Positions 11,800 to 22,187 of a stretch of 64,000 nucleotides of DNA are shown here, piece after piece. Under the pieces are notes generated by a model. The model was not told where the DNA came from, made no database searches, and worked only from the letters and a program-made list of their open reading frames with translations. Position numbers and translations under genes: made by a program. The stretch comes from Geobacteraceae bacterium. Lineage in GTDB: Bacteria > Desulfobacterota > Desulfuromonadia > Desulfuromonadales > Geopsychrobacteraceae. Location of the stretch: positions 1 to 64,000 of the forward strand of contig SLDV01000040.1 in the NCBI GenBank assembly GCA_007125165.1, read 5' to 3'. The stretch's first letter is position 1; each line of letters opens with the position of its first letter.

Positions 11800-12579
11800 A
11801 TGCTTGATGTCTTTCTTAATATCCGCTTCCTCGATATTCTGGACATCTGCATTGTTGCGTTCATTATTTATAGAATTATCCTGCTGATCAAAGGCACCCG
11901 GGCCGTTCAGATGTTGCTGGGACTGGCGGTTATTCTTGCCGTCTACATGGCGTCACGGGTTGGCGATCTGCACACCCTCAACTGGTTTTTAAGTAATTTT
12001 TTGTCATCTATCATTCTGGTTATCGTCGTTATTTTCCAGAATGATATCCGTCGCGCCCTGATGCATGTCGGGCGCAATCCGTTTCTCGGCGGAGTGACAT
12101 ACCGTGAAGAATCCCACCTGATTGAGGAATTGGTCAAAGCCTGTGTTTCTCTGGCAAACCGTAAGATCGGTGCGCTTATCGTGGTCGAGCGTGAAACCGG
12201 AATCAAAGACATTCTGGAGTCGGGCACAAATCTGGATGCGCAGATTTCCTGTGACCTGATCCGCGCTATTTTTATGCCCCAATCCCCGCTTCACGATGGT
12301 GCACTGGTTGTTCAACAGGGGCGCTTGAGCATGGCGGGATGTTTTTTGCCTCTGACCCAGGGCAGTAACCTGTCGAGTGAGCTTGGGACCAGGCATCGTG
12401 CCGCTATCGGCTTAACCGAACTTGTCGATGCCATTGCAATTGTCGTTTCAGAAGAGACGGGCAAAATTTCCGTGGCGGTAAACGGGGGCATGACGCGTAA
12501 CCTCGATACAGCCAGTCTGAAAAAGGTTCTTGGTCGCCTGCTCGAACCAAAAAAATCGAAACTGAATAAGAGGGGTTAG
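11800..12579 (+). CDS. cdaA: Diadenylate cyclase (DisA_N domain, CdaA)
   Basis: Three N-terminal TMs, then SPLHDGALVVQQGRL and GTRHRAAIGLTE, the DGA and RHR catalytic motifs. Confidence 0.94.
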   Translation: MLDVFLNIRFLDILDICIVAFIIYRIILLIKGTRAVQMLLGLAVILAVYMASRVGDLHTLNWFLSNFLSSIILVIVVIFQNDIRRALMHVGRNPFLGGVTYREESHLIEELVKACVSLANRKIGALIVVERETGIKDILESGTNLDAQISCDLIRAIFMPQSPLHDGALVVQQGRLSMAGCFLPLTQGSNLSSELGTRHRAAIGLTELVDAIAIVVSEETGKISVAVNGGMTRNLDTASLKKVLGRLLEPKKSKLNKRG

Positions 12580-12583
12580 GGCA

Positions 12584-13264
12584 ATGTTGAAGCTGATCAC
12601 GGAAAATTGGGCATTGAAGCTGATTTCGCTGGTCTTTGCCCTGATGCTGTGGTTTTTCATTATGGGAGAACGGCGTCTTGAAGTAAGTTATCGGGTCCCT
12701 CTGGAATTACAGAATCTTCCCAGGGAGTTGATGGTTGCCAATGAAATCCCCAGTATGGTTGATGTTCGTATCAGCGGTCCACGCACCCTGTTGATGAAGG
12801 TCAGCCCGAATGATATCAGTATCACTGTCGATTTGACCGGCTTGCGGCCTGGTCTGACCTCCTTTCGCAGGCTTGAAGAACGCTTGAATCTGCCCAGCGG
12901 TCTGCGCGTGACGAGGCTTTCTCCGTCCTTTATTGATGTGCGACTGGAGCGAATTCAGCAGAAAACGGTACCGATTACTATTTCTTTGACCGGTGAGCCG
13001 ATGACCGGCTTTCAGGTCGGCAGTGTTCGGGCGGTACCGGATCAGGTAGTCATTGAAGGTTCGGAGAATGAACTGAAAAATATCAGCAACGTCACTACGG
13101 ACGAGATAGATCTGGACGGTGTTAACAGCAGCTTTTCAGTGATTGTACCTTTGCGCCATCGTGGTAGCCACAGTTGGATGAAAGATGAGCGGACGACAGA
13201 AATTCAGGTCGAGGTTGAAGCTGTTGATCTTTCTCCTCCGCAAGAGCAGGGTCAATCGGAATAG
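12584..13264 (+). CDS. cdaR: YbbR-domain protein (CdaR-like)
   Basis: N-terminal TM, YbbR repeats, position between cdaA and glmM. Confidence 0.85.
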   Translation: MLKLITENWALKLISLVFALMLWFFIMGERRLEVSYRVPLELQNLPRELMVANEIPSMVDVRISGPRTLLMKVSPNDISITVDLTGLRPGLTSFRRLEERLNLPSGLRVTRLSPSFIDVRLERIQQKTVPITISLTGEPMTGFQVGSVRAVPDQVVIEGSENELKNISNVTTDEIDLDGVNSSFSVIVPLRHRGSHSWMKDERTTEIQVEVEAVDLSPPQEQGQSE

Positions 13265-13290
13265 ATATAACCGGAGATTAACTCTAGAAA

Positions 13291-13343
13291 GTGTTCATCT
13301 GGAAAATCTGGATGAACAATAATGCAGTTTCCGTCCGGAAACT
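13291..13343. repeat. 53-nt double-hairpin dispersed repeat, copy A
   Basis: gtgttcatctggaaaatctggatgaacaataatgcagtttccgtccggaaact; TGTTCATC/GATGAACA stem plus AGTTTCCG-tc-CGGAAACT; same length and layout as copy B at 40315. Confidence 0.8.
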
Positions 13344-13367
13344 AGATAAGGGGAGGCAGTGGTTTCC

Positions 13368-14726
13368 ATGGAGAAGAGGCTTTTTGGTACCGATGGTGTT
13401 CGCGGTATTGCTAATATCGATCCAATGACGGCGGAAATGGCAATGCAATTGGGGCGTGCCGTCGCTTATGTTTTCAAGCAGGACAACGGACGTCGCCACC
13501 GGATCGTTATCGGTAAGGATACCAGGCTGTCGGGATATATGCTGGAAAATGCCATGGTTGCCGGAATCTGTTCCATGGGGGTGGATGTGCTGATTGTCGG
13601 CCCGTTACCGACACCGGGGATAGCCTTTATCACCTCATCAATGCGGGCGGATGCCGGTGTTGTTATCAGCGCTTCACACAACCTCTACCAGGATAACGGG
13701 ATCAAGTTCTTTTCCGGTAACGGTTTCAAGTTGCCGGACACACAAGAAATAGAGATAGAAGACCTGATCATTAATCATCGCATAGATGCATTACGACCTA
13801 TTGCCGAAGATGTCGGCAAAGCCTATCGGGTTGAGGATGCTATCGGCCGTTACATCGTTTTTCTGAAAAACTCATTCCCTCGCGATCTCGATCTGCAGGG
13901 GTTGCGAATTGTTCTTGATTGTGCTCATGGTGCCGGTTACCGAGTGGCGCCGGCGGTCCTGACTGAACTGGGAGCGGAAGTTGTTCCGATTGGTGTCAGC
14001 CCTAATGGCCTCAATATCAATGAGGGTTGCGGTTCCATGCACCCGGAAGTGATGGCAACCAAAGTCAGAGAGTACCGCGCTGATCTGGGGATCGCCCTGG
14101 ATGGGGATGCCGATCGGGTTATTTTTGTCGATGAAAAGGGGCAGGAGGTTGATGGTGACCACATTCTTTCTCTGTGTGGAACTGAATTGATGAAAACCAA
14201 CAGTCTCAGGAAAAAGACGGTAGTAGCGACGGTGATGTCCAATATGGGGTTGGATATTGCCATGAAACAAGCTGGTGGCAAGGTCGTGCGGACTGACGTT
14301 GGTGATCGCTACGTTGTTGAGGAGATGGTGCGTGGGGGCTATAATCTGGGTGGTGAACAGTCGGGTCATATGATTTTTCTTGATCATAATACCACCGGAG
14401 ACGGAATTTTGTCGGCCCTTCAGGTTCTGGCGATTATGCAACGAAGCGGCAAACCTCTTTCTGAGTTGGCCGAAGTAATGACCTCTTTGCCCCAGGTGCT
14501 GGTCAACGTCAAGGTCAGGAAAAAAGCGGTACTGGGCAAGATCGCGCCAATAAAGGCTGCTATGGACGCAGTGGAGGCAGTGGTTGCCGGTAAAGGACGC
14601 TTGCTGGTGCGCTATTCGGGTACGGAGCCGTTGCTGAGGATCATGGTTGAAGGGGAAGATCAGGATCGGATTACAAAGCTTGCCGAGGAGTTGGCTGCTG
14701 TTGTCCGTGAACATCTGGGTGCATAG
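13368..14726 (+). CDS. glmM: Phosphoglucosamine mutase
   Basis: [46 protein letters not shown] at 13368 preferred over GTG at 13359. Confidence 0.95.
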   Translation: MEKRLFGTDGVRGIANIDPMTAEMAMQLGRAVAYVFKQDNGRRHRIVIGKDTRLSGYMLENAMVAGICSMGVDVLIVGPLPTPGIAFITSSMRADAGVVISASHNLYQDNGIKFFSGNGFKLPDTQEIEIEDLIINHRIDALRPIAEDVGKAYRVEDAIGRYIVFLKNSFPRDLDLQGLRIVLDCAHGAGYRVAPAVLTELGAEVVPIGVSPNGLNINEGCGSMHPEVMATKVREYRADLGIALDGDADRVIFVDEKGQEVDGDHILSLCGTELMKTNSLRKKTVVATVMSNMGLDIAMKQAGGKVVRTDVGDRYVVEEMVRGGYNLGGEQSGHMIFLDHNTTGDGILSALQVLAIMQRSGKPLSELAEVMTSLPQVLVNVKVRKKAVLGKIAPIKAAMDAVEAVVAGKGRLLVRYSGTEPLLRIMVEGEDQDRITKLAEELAAVVREHLGA

Positions 14727-14765
14727 TACCAGCGTAAGTCAGATATTGCCTGCAGGAGTCAGCCC

Positions 14766-15482
14766 GTGCCAAAGTTGAGTGTGAATATAGATCATATCGC
14801 CACGATCCGTCAGGCTCGAGGTATTGACGAGCCAGATCCTGTGGCTGCGGCGGTTTTGGTAGAGCTTGCCGGTGCCCACGGAATTACCGTTCATTTGCGC
14901 GAAGATCGTCGTCATATACAGGATCGCGATGTGGAGATTTTGCGTAAAACCGTCAAGACTCGACTCAACCTGGAAATGGCGGCAACCGAAGAGATGATCG
15001 CCATTGCGCTGAAGACTCAGCCGGACATGGTAACCCTGGTACCTGAAGGGCGCCACGAGTTGACGACCGAAGGCGGGCTTGATGTTAACCTGCTCAAAAC
15101 CGGATTGAAACAAAAGGTGTCCCTGCTTCAGCAGGCTGGAATCAGTGTCAGTCTGTTCATCGAGCCGGATCTTGAACAGGTGAAGGCAAGTCATCGTGTT
15201 GGCGCCGATATGGTCGAGATTCACACCGGGACCTATTGTGAAATGCGTGTGAACAGGGAGCGCCAGGAGCAGTTGAGCCGTATAGAGATCGCCGGTTCTG
15301 CCGCCCGTAAACTTGGTATGCGGGTGAGCGCCGGTCATGGTCTTAACTATCGCAATGTGTCTGCCGTAGCGGCCCTGAGCGGGTTTGAAGAATTCAATAT
15401 CGGTCACAGTATCGTGGCACGGGCAGCGCTGGTCGGAATGGATCGAGCTGTTCGCGAAATGCTCGAGCTGATGAAAGGTTAA
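14766..15482 (+). CDS. pdxJ: Pyridoxine 5'-phosphate synthase
   Basis: [36 protein letters not shown] start. Confidence 0.95.
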   Translation: MPKLSVNIDHIATIRQARGIDEPDPVAAAVLVELAGAHGITVHLREDRRHIQDRDVEILRKTVKTRLNLEMAATEEMIAIALKTQPDMVTLVPEGRHELTTEGGLDVNLLKTGLKQKVSLLQQAGISVSLFIEPDLEQVKASHRVGADMVEIHTGTYCEMRVNRERQEQLSRIEIAGSAARKLGMRVSAGHGLNYRNVSAVAALSGFEEFNIGHSIVARAALVGMDRAVREMLELMKG

Positions 15483-15487
15483 CGCAG

Positions 15488-15865
15488 GTGGCAATCGTCG
15501 GCATGGGTGTCGATCTGGCACGCATCGAGCGGTTTCGCAGATTTGTCGTTGACGATTCACCAGTGCTTGAGCGGATATTTTGTTCGAGTGAGCGTGACTA
15601 TTCACTGGCCCGGCGTGACCCGGCCCAGGCGCTGGCCGCTCGTTTCGCCGCAAAGGAGGCGTTTTTCAAGGCGCTCGGGACCGGTATGCGTGACGGTCTT
15701 TCGTGGCAACAGGTCTGTGTCCAGCGCGATGAACTGGGATGTCCTTCTCTTGAACTTAGCGGGCGCGCAGTCGAGATGATGGCAGAGCGTGGCGCACAAA
15801 GAGTCTGGTTGAGCTACTCTCACGATGGTGATTATGCGGTAGCAACAGTTATTCTGGAGGCCTGA
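15488..15865 (+). CDS. acpS: Holo-[acyl-carrier-protein] synthase
   Basis: GMGVDLARIERFR, ARFAAKEAFFKALGTG; GTG start. Confidence 0.94.
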   Translation: MAIVGMGVDLARIERFRRFVVDDSPVLERIFCSSERDYSLARRDPAQALAARFAAKEAFFKALGTGMRDGLSWQQVCVQRDELGCPSLELSGRAVEMMAERGAQRVWLSYSHDGDYAVATVILEA

Positions 15866-17418
15866 TGCAGCTTTACAGTGCGGCAGAGATGATTGCGGTT
15901 GACCGGCACGCTATTCAGATGTTGGGAATTCCCGGTGTTGTGCTTATGGAAAATGCGGGCCGAGCCTGTGCCCATCTGCTTGAGGAGAAACTCCATCAGC
16001 GTTTTCCCGGACCGGTTCTGGTAGTTGCCGGCAAGGGTAATAATGGTGGAGATGGTTATGTTGTAGCGCGGATTCTCGCTGATCATGGCTGGCAGGTAGT
16101 TACCCTGGTACTGGCAGAGCGTGAAGATATCTCCGGCGATGCCGCCGTGATGCTGCATATTCTCGATAAGTATGAACAAGAGGTTGTTTTTGTTACAGAT
16201 GGCCTGCAATTGCAGCAAGTTTTTGCCGAGCGGCAACCGGCTCTGATTGTTGACGCTGTATTTGGAACCGGACTTAAATCGGATGTTCAGGACCTGCCTG
16301 CCAACGCCATCGAGTTGATCAATCAGGTCGCAGTGCCGGTGATGTCTATTGATATCCCCTCCGGAATCGATGCTTCAACGGGTCGGATCTGTGGTTGTGC
16401 TGTGCGGGCGCACCTGACCGTCAGCTTTGATCACCCCAAAATCGGACATATCAGTCAGCCTGGCGCTCTGTACGTCGGTGATCTTGAGGTTGTAGATATC
16501 GGTATTCCGTCCAGAAACCGACCTGCGGAGGTGGCACCCCAGGCGTGGATGATTGACGCCGCCGCGGCGCGCACGTGGTTGCCTGACCGCCCTTCTTTCA
16601 GCCATAAAGGGCATTTTGGCCACTTGCTGGTAGTGGCTGGCGCAACTGGAAAAACCGGTGCTGCAGCCCTGGCTGGTGACGCAGCAGTGCGCAGCGGTTG
16701 TGGTTTGGTGACGGTTGCTGTGCCGGCGAGTTTGCATTCGATCATGGAAGTTAAGCTTACTGAAGCGATGACCATGCCTCTGGCCGATAATGATGGGTGC
16801 CTTGCTTATGCAGCGCACGATCAGATCGTGCGTTTTGCAGACTCCTGTCAGGTGGTGGTGATTGGCCCCGGGATCGGACAGAGTGATGAATTGCGCCGCC
16901 TGATCCGACAGCTTGTTTGTTCAATCAGGCAGCCTGTGATCATCGATGCTGACGGTCTGAACTTGCTGGTCGGACAGCTTGAATGTCTGGCGGAGCGCCG
17001 AGGCAGTCCGCCGATTCTGACCCCCCACCCCGGTGAGATGGCACGCTTAACCGGGATGAGCGTTGCAGATATTGAAGCCGATCGTTTCAGGGTGGCGCGG
17101 GACTTTGCCTGCCGGCACCAGGTTATACTGTTGCTTAAGGGTGCTCGCACTCTTGTTGCTGCACCGGATGGTCGCGTTCAGATTAATACTACCGGCAACA
17201 GCGGGCTCTCCAGTGGTGGTAGTGGAGATGTACTGACCGGCCTTATTGGCGGCTTGCTGGCTCAGGGGCTTGACCCTCTTGTTGCTGCAAGCCTCGCTGC
17301 CTGGTGGCATGGACGCGCCGCCGAGCAGATAGCAGAGTATATGGGAAGTGCCGGCATGACGGCCGCTGATTTGATTCGTCAACTGCCGCGCGTACGCAAA
17401 GAACTTGAGGCAATTTAG
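15865..17418 (+). CDS. nnr: Bifunctional NAD(P)H-hydrate epimerase/ADP-dependent dehydratase (YjeF_N + carbohydrate kinase-like)
   Basis: VVAGKGNNGGDGYVVAR, DAVFGTGL, TPHPGEMARL, NTTGNSGLSSGGSGDVLTGLIGGLLAQG. Confidence 0.93.
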   Translation: MQLYSAAEMIAVDRHAIQMLGIPGVVLMENAGRACAHLLEEKLHQRFPGPVLVVAGKGNNGGDGYVVARILADHGWQVVTLVLAEREDISGDAAVMLHILDKYEQEVVFVTDGLQLQQVFAERQPALIVDAVFGTGLKSDVQDLPANAIELINQVAVPVMSIDIPSGIDASTGRICGCAVRAHLTVSFDHPKIGHISQPGALYVGDLEVVDIGIPSRNRPAEVAPQAWMIDAAAARTWLPDRPSFSHKGHFGHLLVVAGATGKTGAAALAGDAAVRSGCGLVTVAVPASLHSIMEVKLTEAMTMPLADNDGCLAYAAHDQIVRFADSCQVVVIGPGIGQSDELRRLIRQLVCSIRQPVIIDADGLNLLVGQLECLAERRGSPPILTPHPGEMARLTGMSVADIEADRFRVARDFACRHQVILLLKGARTLVAAPDGRVQINTTGNSGLSSGGSGDVLTGLIGGLLAQGLDPLVAASLAAWWHGRAAEQIAEYMGSAGMTAADLIRQLPRVRKELEAI

Positions 17419-17433
17419 GAAAGGAGTTCGACC

Positions 17434-17883
17434 ATGTTGACAGCGCGGGACATTATGACCACCGAGGTTGTGTCGGTTTCTGTTGATACCAGCCTGAAGG
17501 ATCTGGCACAAAAGTTTATCGAAACTCGTTACAGCAATATGCCCGTTCTTGACGCAAGTGGAAAACTGGTCGGTGTTATCAGTGAAACGGACTTGATCGA
17601 GTATCAGCGTCCTCTGCATATACCGACGGTGATGACTTTATTTGACGGTGTTTTCGCTTTAGGCAGTGAAAAAAAATTCAAGGAAGAGGTGGATCGTGTC
17701 ACGGCGACAACAGTCGGTGATCTGTACAGCAAAAATCCTGTGACCTGTGGGCCGGACACGCCGGTGAATGAGTTGGCTGGTTTGATGAGTAAGCACAAAG
17801 TGCATCTGCTACCGGTGGTAGAAAACAAACAGATGATCGGTGTTGTTGCGCGGCTTGATCTGATCCGGGTGATGGAGTCCTGA
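17434..17883 (+). CDS. CBS domain-containing protein
   Basis: Two CBS repeats (ARDIMTTEVVSVSVDTSLKDLAQKFIETRYSNMPVLD...; SKNPVTCGPDTPVNELAGLM). Confidence 0.9.
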   Translation: MLTARDIMTTEVVSVSVDTSLKDLAQKFIETRYSNMPVLDASGKLVGVISETDLIEYQRPLHIPTVMTLFDGVFALGSEKKFKEEVDRVTATTVGDLYSKNPVTCGPDTPVNELAGLMSKHKVHLLPVVENKQMIGVVARLDLIRVMES

Positions 17884-18386
17884 TGCATTGCTGGTCACTG
17901 ACCTCTTCGAGCGAAGATCAGACGACTCAGATTGGTCATTGTCTCGGTCGCTGCCTTGATGCGCCGCTACTGATCCTGCTGCGGGGAAATCTCGGTGCTG
18001 GAAAAACGGTGATTGCACGCGGAATAGCCCGCGGATTGGGGGTTGCTGCCGAGGTTCCAATCACCAGCCCGACCTTCACCCTGATGAACCATTATCCAGC
18101 GCGGCTTGATCTATATCATTTTGACCTCTACCGGTTATCCGGGCCCGAGGATCTGCGTGATATCGGCTTTGACGAATACGCTTATGGCCGCGGTGTGGCC
18201 CTGGTTGAATGGCCTGAAAAGCTCGAGGATCCCGATGTTCACGGGCTGTGGCTCGATATTTGTCCCGTGGACGAGAACCGTCGCCGCTTGACCTTCTCCG
18301 GCAAGGGTCCAGCAGTGGGGACAACGATGATAGCTGTGCACAAGGAACTTCAGGATGCCGGTTTTGCCATCGAGAGGGAAGAATAG
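17883..18386 (+). CDS. tsaE: tRNA t6A biosynthesis ATPase TsaE
   Basis: LLRGNLGAGKTVIARGIARGLG Walker A, ITSPTFTLMNHYPA, FDLYRL. Confidence 0.93.
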   Translation: MHCWSLTSSSEDQTTQIGHCLGRCLDAPLLILLRGNLGAGKTVIARGIARGLGVAAEVPITSPTFTLMNHYPARLDLYHFDLYRLSGPEDLRDIGFDEYAYGRGVALVEWPEKLEDPDVHGLWLDICPVDENRRRLTFSGKGPAVGTTMIAVHKELQDAGFAIEREE

Positions 18387-18420
18387 AAAAATAGTTTTGA
18401 CCGGACACGGGTTTCTTGTT

Positions 18421-18448
18421 ATGTAGATCGCTGTATAATAATCTACAT
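18421..18448 (+). promoter_or_regulatory. Inverted repeat ATGTAGAT-N12-ATCTACAT enclosing a TATAAT-like -10 upstream of lysC
   Basis: atgtagat cgctgtataata atctacat, perfect 8-bp arms; TATAAT at 18434-18439. Confidence 0.5.
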
Positions 18449-18473
18449 ACCGATGATTTCAGTCGGTTTTTTT
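18449..18473 (+). terminator. Short hairpin plus T-run directly upstream of the lysC Shine-Dalgarno
   Basis: ACCGA-tgatttcag-TCGGT-TTTTTT followed by gataaggagg. Confidence 0.6.
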
Positions 18474-18495
18474 GATAAGGAGGAAAGCAACTGCT

Positions 18496-19725
18496 ATGGC
18501 TCTGATCGTTCAAAAGTATGGTGGAACCTCAGTGGGAACAGTGGAGCGTATCCAGAATGTCGCGCGCAGGGTTGCCAGAACCTTTGATGAAGGCAATGAG
18601 GTAGTTGTCATTGTTTCAGCAATGGCGGGGGAAACCAACCGCCTGGTTGCCTTGGCAAGCGAGATTGCTGAAATACCCGACGAGCGCGAATATGACGTGC
18701 TGGTTTCGACCGGCGAACAGGTGACTATTGCCCTGCTGTCCATGTGTCTGAAGTCGATGGGGTACAACGCAAAAAGTTACCTCGGCTCACAGATTCCAAT
18801 GCTCACCGATAAAGCCTTTTCCAGGGCGCGGATTCAGGAGATTGGTGATAAAAATATTCGTCAGGACTTGAAAAACGGCACTATTGTGGTGGTTGCCGGG
18901 TTTCAGGGGACCGATTCTGATGGCAACATCACGACCCTGGGGCGCGGCGGATCTGATACCTCTGCCGTCGCCGTCGCTGCCGCCCTCAAGGCTGACGTGT
19001 GCGAGATATATACTGATGTCGACGGCGTCTATACCACCGACCCGCGGATAGTTCCCGAAGCTCGCAAGATCGACAGGATTTCCTATGAGGAGATGCTGGA
19101 GATGGCATCGCTGGGAGCCAAGATCCTGCAGATTCGCAGCGTTGAATTTGCCAAAAAATATAACGTTATTGTGCACGTGCGTTCCAGCTTTGACGATTCG
19201 CAGGGAACACTTGTCATGAAGGAGGATCAAGAAATGGAAGCCGTATTGGTTTCAGGTGTCACTTTTAATAAAGACGAAGCAAAAATCAGTATTTTCGGCG
19301 TACCCGACCAGCCCGGGGTCGCTGCACAGATTTTTTCTCCATTAAGTCAGAACAATATTACTGTGGATATGATTATTCAGAACATATCTCATCAGGGTGC
19401 AACCGATCTGACCTTTACTGTGCCCAAGGCCGACTGTAAAAAGGCGCTGCAGATTATCGAGGGGGTTGCTGAAAAAATCAATGCGCGCGGTGTCAGTCAC
19501 AACACCAGTATTGCCAAGGTGTCGATAGTCGGTGTCGGAATGCGCTCTCATTCCGGGGTTGCCAGCACCATGTTTGAAACTCTGGCGCGCGAAGGGATTA
19601 ATATTGAGATGATTTCCACCAGTGAAATCAAGGTCTCTTGTGTTATCTCCGAAAAATACACCGAACTTGCAGTGCGTATTCTGCACGAAGCCTTCGGTCT
19701 TGATCGCCAGGCAGCAGAAGCCTGA
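18496..19725 (+). CDS. lysC: Aspartate kinase
   Basis: [37 protein letters not shown], two ACT domains; ATG with aaggaggaaa SD. Confidence 0.96.
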   Translation: MALIVQKYGGTSVGTVERIQNVARRVARTFDEGNEVVVIVSAMAGETNRLVALASEIAEIPDEREYDVLVSTGEQVTIALLSMCLKSMGYNAKSYLGSQIPMLTDKAFSRARIQEIGDKNIRQDLKNGTIVVVAGFQGTDSDGNITTLGRGGSDTSAVAVAAALKADVCEIYTDVDGVYTTDPRIVPEARKIDRISYEEMLEMASLGAKILQIRSVEFAKKYNVIVHVRSSFDDSQGTLVMKEDQEMEAVLVSGVTFNKDEAKISIFGVPDQPGVAAQIFSPLSQNNITVDMIIQNISHQGATDLTFTVPKADCKKALQIIEGVAEKINARGVSHNTSIAKVSIVGVGMRSHSGVASTMFETLAREGINIEMISTSEIKVSCVISEKYTELAVRILHEAFGLDRQAAEA

Positions 19726-19756
19726 TATTGCTTATTGTACGAAAGGGCAGTGGTTC

Positions 19757-21325
19757 ATGAGCAGAGTCTATCTGTATGATACAACCTTAAGAGACGGAAC
19801 CCAGGCTGAAGATATCTCCTTTCAGATTCAGGACAAAGTGCGTATCGCCAAGCATCTGGATGCTCTGGGTATCGACTATATCGAAGGGGGATGGCCCGGC
19901 TCCAATCCCAAGGACATCGGTTTTTTTGAGGCCATACAGAAGGAAACCCTGACCCATAGCAAGATCGCGGCTTTCGGTTCGACACGTCGAGCGCGAATCA
20001 CTCCGGACCAGGACAACAACATCCAGATGTTAATTGGGGCAAGACCGGATGTGGTGACCATTTTTGGTAAAACCTGGGACTTTCATGTTCGCGAGGCGCT
20101 GCGTGTCTCCCTTGAGGAAAACCTGGATATGATCAGTGATTCTCTCAGCTATTTGAAAGAGCGGGTGGCTGAGGTAGTTTATGATGCTGAGCATTTCTTC
20201 GACGGTTACAAAGCCAACCCGGACTATGCTCTTAAGACTCTGCGTGCTGCTGCCGAAGCCGGGGCCGATTGTCTGGTGCTGTGTGACACCAATGGCGGAA
20301 CCCTGCCTCACGAAATTCCCGGCATCATGGAGCATGTGCGCCGTGTCGTTGATGTGCCCTTGGGAATCCATGCCCATAACGATAGTGAGTGTGCTGTTGC
20401 CAACTCTCTGATGGCTGTCGTCGGTGGTGCCGTACATGTTCAGGGAACAATGAACGGTTTCGGTGAGCGCTGCGGTAACGCCAACCTCTGTTCCATTATT
20501 CCTTCGCTGATGCTCAAAATGAATAAGGAGTGCCTCCAGGAAGGAAAGCTGGAAGTCCTGCGCAAGACGTCACGCGCAATCTACGAGCTTGCCAACCTCA
20601 GCCCCCAGAAACATCAGGCATATGTGGGCAACTCCGCCTTCGCTCACAAGGGTGGCGTTCATGTGTCCGCGATTCAACGTCATCCGGAAACCTACGAACA
20701 TATCCGTCCTGAACTGGTCGGCAATAAAACCAGGATTCTGGTATCGGATTTGTCGGGGCGCTCCAACATCCTCGCCAAGGCGCAGGAATGTGGTATTGAA
20801 ATCGACGGTAGTGATCCAGTTACATTAGAGATACTGGAAAAAATCAAGGAACTTGAAAATCAGGGTTATCAGTTCGAAGGTGCTGAAGCCTCTTTTGAAT
20901 TGTTGATGCTGAAGGCTATGGGTAAGTTGAAGCAATACTTCAATATTTCTGCATTCAGGGTAATAGATACTCTGCGTGAAAGCGATCAGCAGCCCGTGTC
21001 AGAGGCCACCATCAAGGTCAAGGTCGGGGGGCGCATCGAACACATGGCGGCCGATGGAAACGGCCCGGTCAACGCCCTTGATCGGGCTATGCGTAAAGCT
21101 TTGATCAGCTTTTATCCTCAACTCAAAGATATCAAGCTGCTTGATTACAAGGTTCGGGTCCTACCATCAAGTCAGGGAACCGACTCAATGATCAGGGTGC
21201 TGGTCGAAACCGGGGATGAGGAGACGCGCTGGGGAACTATCGGCGTCAGTACCAATGTTATTGACGCCTCCTATCAGGCGCTGGCTGACGCTTTCACCTA
21301 CAAGCTGTATAAAGATCAACAGTAA
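19757..21325 (+). CDS. cimA: (R)-citramalate synthase
   Basis: [43 protein letters not shown]-terminal LeuA dimer/regulatory domain; distinguished from LeuA by family resemblance. Confidence 0.88.
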   Translation: MSRVYLYDTTLRDGTQAEDISFQIQDKVRIAKHLDALGIDYIEGGWPGSNPKDIGFFEAIQKETLTHSKIAAFGSTRRARITPDQDNNIQMLIGARPDVVTIFGKTWDFHVREALRVSLEENLDMISDSLSYLKERVAEVVYDAEHFFDGYKANPDYALKTLRAAAEAGADCLVLCDTNGGTLPHEIPGIMEHVRRVVDVPLGIHAHNDSECAVANSLMAVVGGAVHVQGTMNGFGERCGNANLCSIIPSLMLKMNKECLQEGKLEVLRKTSRAIYELANLSPQKHQAYVGNSAFAHKGGVHVSAIQRHPETYEHIRPELVGNKTRILVSDLSGRSNILAKAQECGIEIDGSDPVTLEILEKIKELENQGYQFEGAEASFELLMLKAMGKLKQYFNISAFRVIDTLRESDQQPVSEATIKVKVGGRIEHMAADGNGPVNALDRAMRKALISFYPQLKDIKLLDYKVRVLPSSQGTDSMIRVLVETGDEETRWGTIGVSTNVIDASYQALADAFTYKLYKDQQ

Positions 21326-21415
21326 AGGTCATTTCTTTCTGCGGCCCTGTCGCGACTCTTCGGTCCGCCTGAGTTTGTTCTTGCCCTTGTCCGGCCACAT
21401 CGTCAAATAATTAAC

Positions 21416-21459
21416 GCCAGGGCATTGCCCGTCATTATTGTGACGGACAATGCCCTGGC
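21416..21459 (+). terminator. Long hairpin downstream of cimA (no T-tract)
   Basis: GCCAGGGCATTG-C-CCGTCA-ttattg-TGACGG-A-CAATGCCCTGGC, 18 paired positions with one C/A mismatch. Confidence 0.6.
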
Positions 21460-21786
21460 TTATTCAGTTACATATAGAACAGATCAACAGGCTGGTTTGC
21501 TCCCTTCGACTGACGAAATCCTTTATGTGCTTGGCGACACGGACGTCAAAAAATTGACGAACTGGTGAGTATTTGTAACCATGGCAGATAGATGAACTTT
21601 CCCGCCGGCCCGCCTTTTCAATTCTAATGAGACAAGTGGCTGAAAAATATCATTAATTCCAGGCGTTTTTTTTATTTTCAGCCCCTGATCACAATTGGCA
21701 TGACTTCTGTATATGCTGATGTGTATAAGTTGATATGGGCAATTTATGCAGGTCCAATTCACTAGACAACACCGGGGAGGGTTAAA

Positions 21787-21936
21787 ATGAAATGTCCTAA
21801 ATGTAAAGGTAGAATGCATACGGAAAAATACTATAACTTTGTCAGATCATATGATGCGTGGAAGTGTACATCATGTGGAGAGGTGGTTGACCAAACAATT
21901 CTTTTAAATCGTGAACGTGTCCATAAGGGTGGATAG
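21787..21936 (+). CDS. 49-aa zinc-ribbon microprotein (absent from the ORF track)
   Basis: MKCPKCKGRMHTEKYYNFVRSYDAWKCTSCGEVVDQTILLNRERVHKGG; two CxxC knuckles; SD ggggaggg; own terminator downstream. Confidence 0.72.
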   Translation: MKCPKCKGRMHTEKYYNFVRSYDAWKCTSCGEVVDQTILLNRERVHKGG

Positions 21937-22022
21937 CAGGTTAGTTGCCGAATCGGTAACAACATTGTGTGTGTCCTGAGTTTTCGGATGAAGACAATGT
22001 GAAAAAATATGATGAAATGCAC

Positions 22023-22054
22023 AAGCCGGATGTTGTTATTGTCCGGCTTTTTTT
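22023..22054 (+). terminator. Rho-independent terminator
   Basis: AAGCCGGA-tgttgttattg-TCCGGCTT followed by TTTTT. Confidence 0.85.
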
Positions 22055-22121
22055 GTGCACATTTCTACTGAAAGAATATCGTTTTGGTTTTTGTTATTGA
22101 TAGAATATGCTAGGATAATGT

Positions 22122-22137
22122 CGACAGTCAACTGTCG
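22122..22137 (+). promoter_or_regulatory. Palindrome CGACAGT-CA-ACTGTCG next to a predicted promoter of the aminotransferase gene
   Basis: Perfect 7-bp arms; upstream TTGTTA-17-GATAAT (22091..22119). Confidence 0.5.
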
Positions 22138-22187
22138 CCAAATGCCGAACGATGACGACTTTTCAACTTGTAAAGGGAGATTAGCAA

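Noticed and set aside
11800-14726. cdaA-cdaR-glmM as a novel signalling locus
   Set aside because: This is the well-known conserved c-di-AMP synthesis operon; ordinary.
14739-15653. 304-aa minus-strand ORF
   Set aside because: Antisense to pdxJ and acpS.
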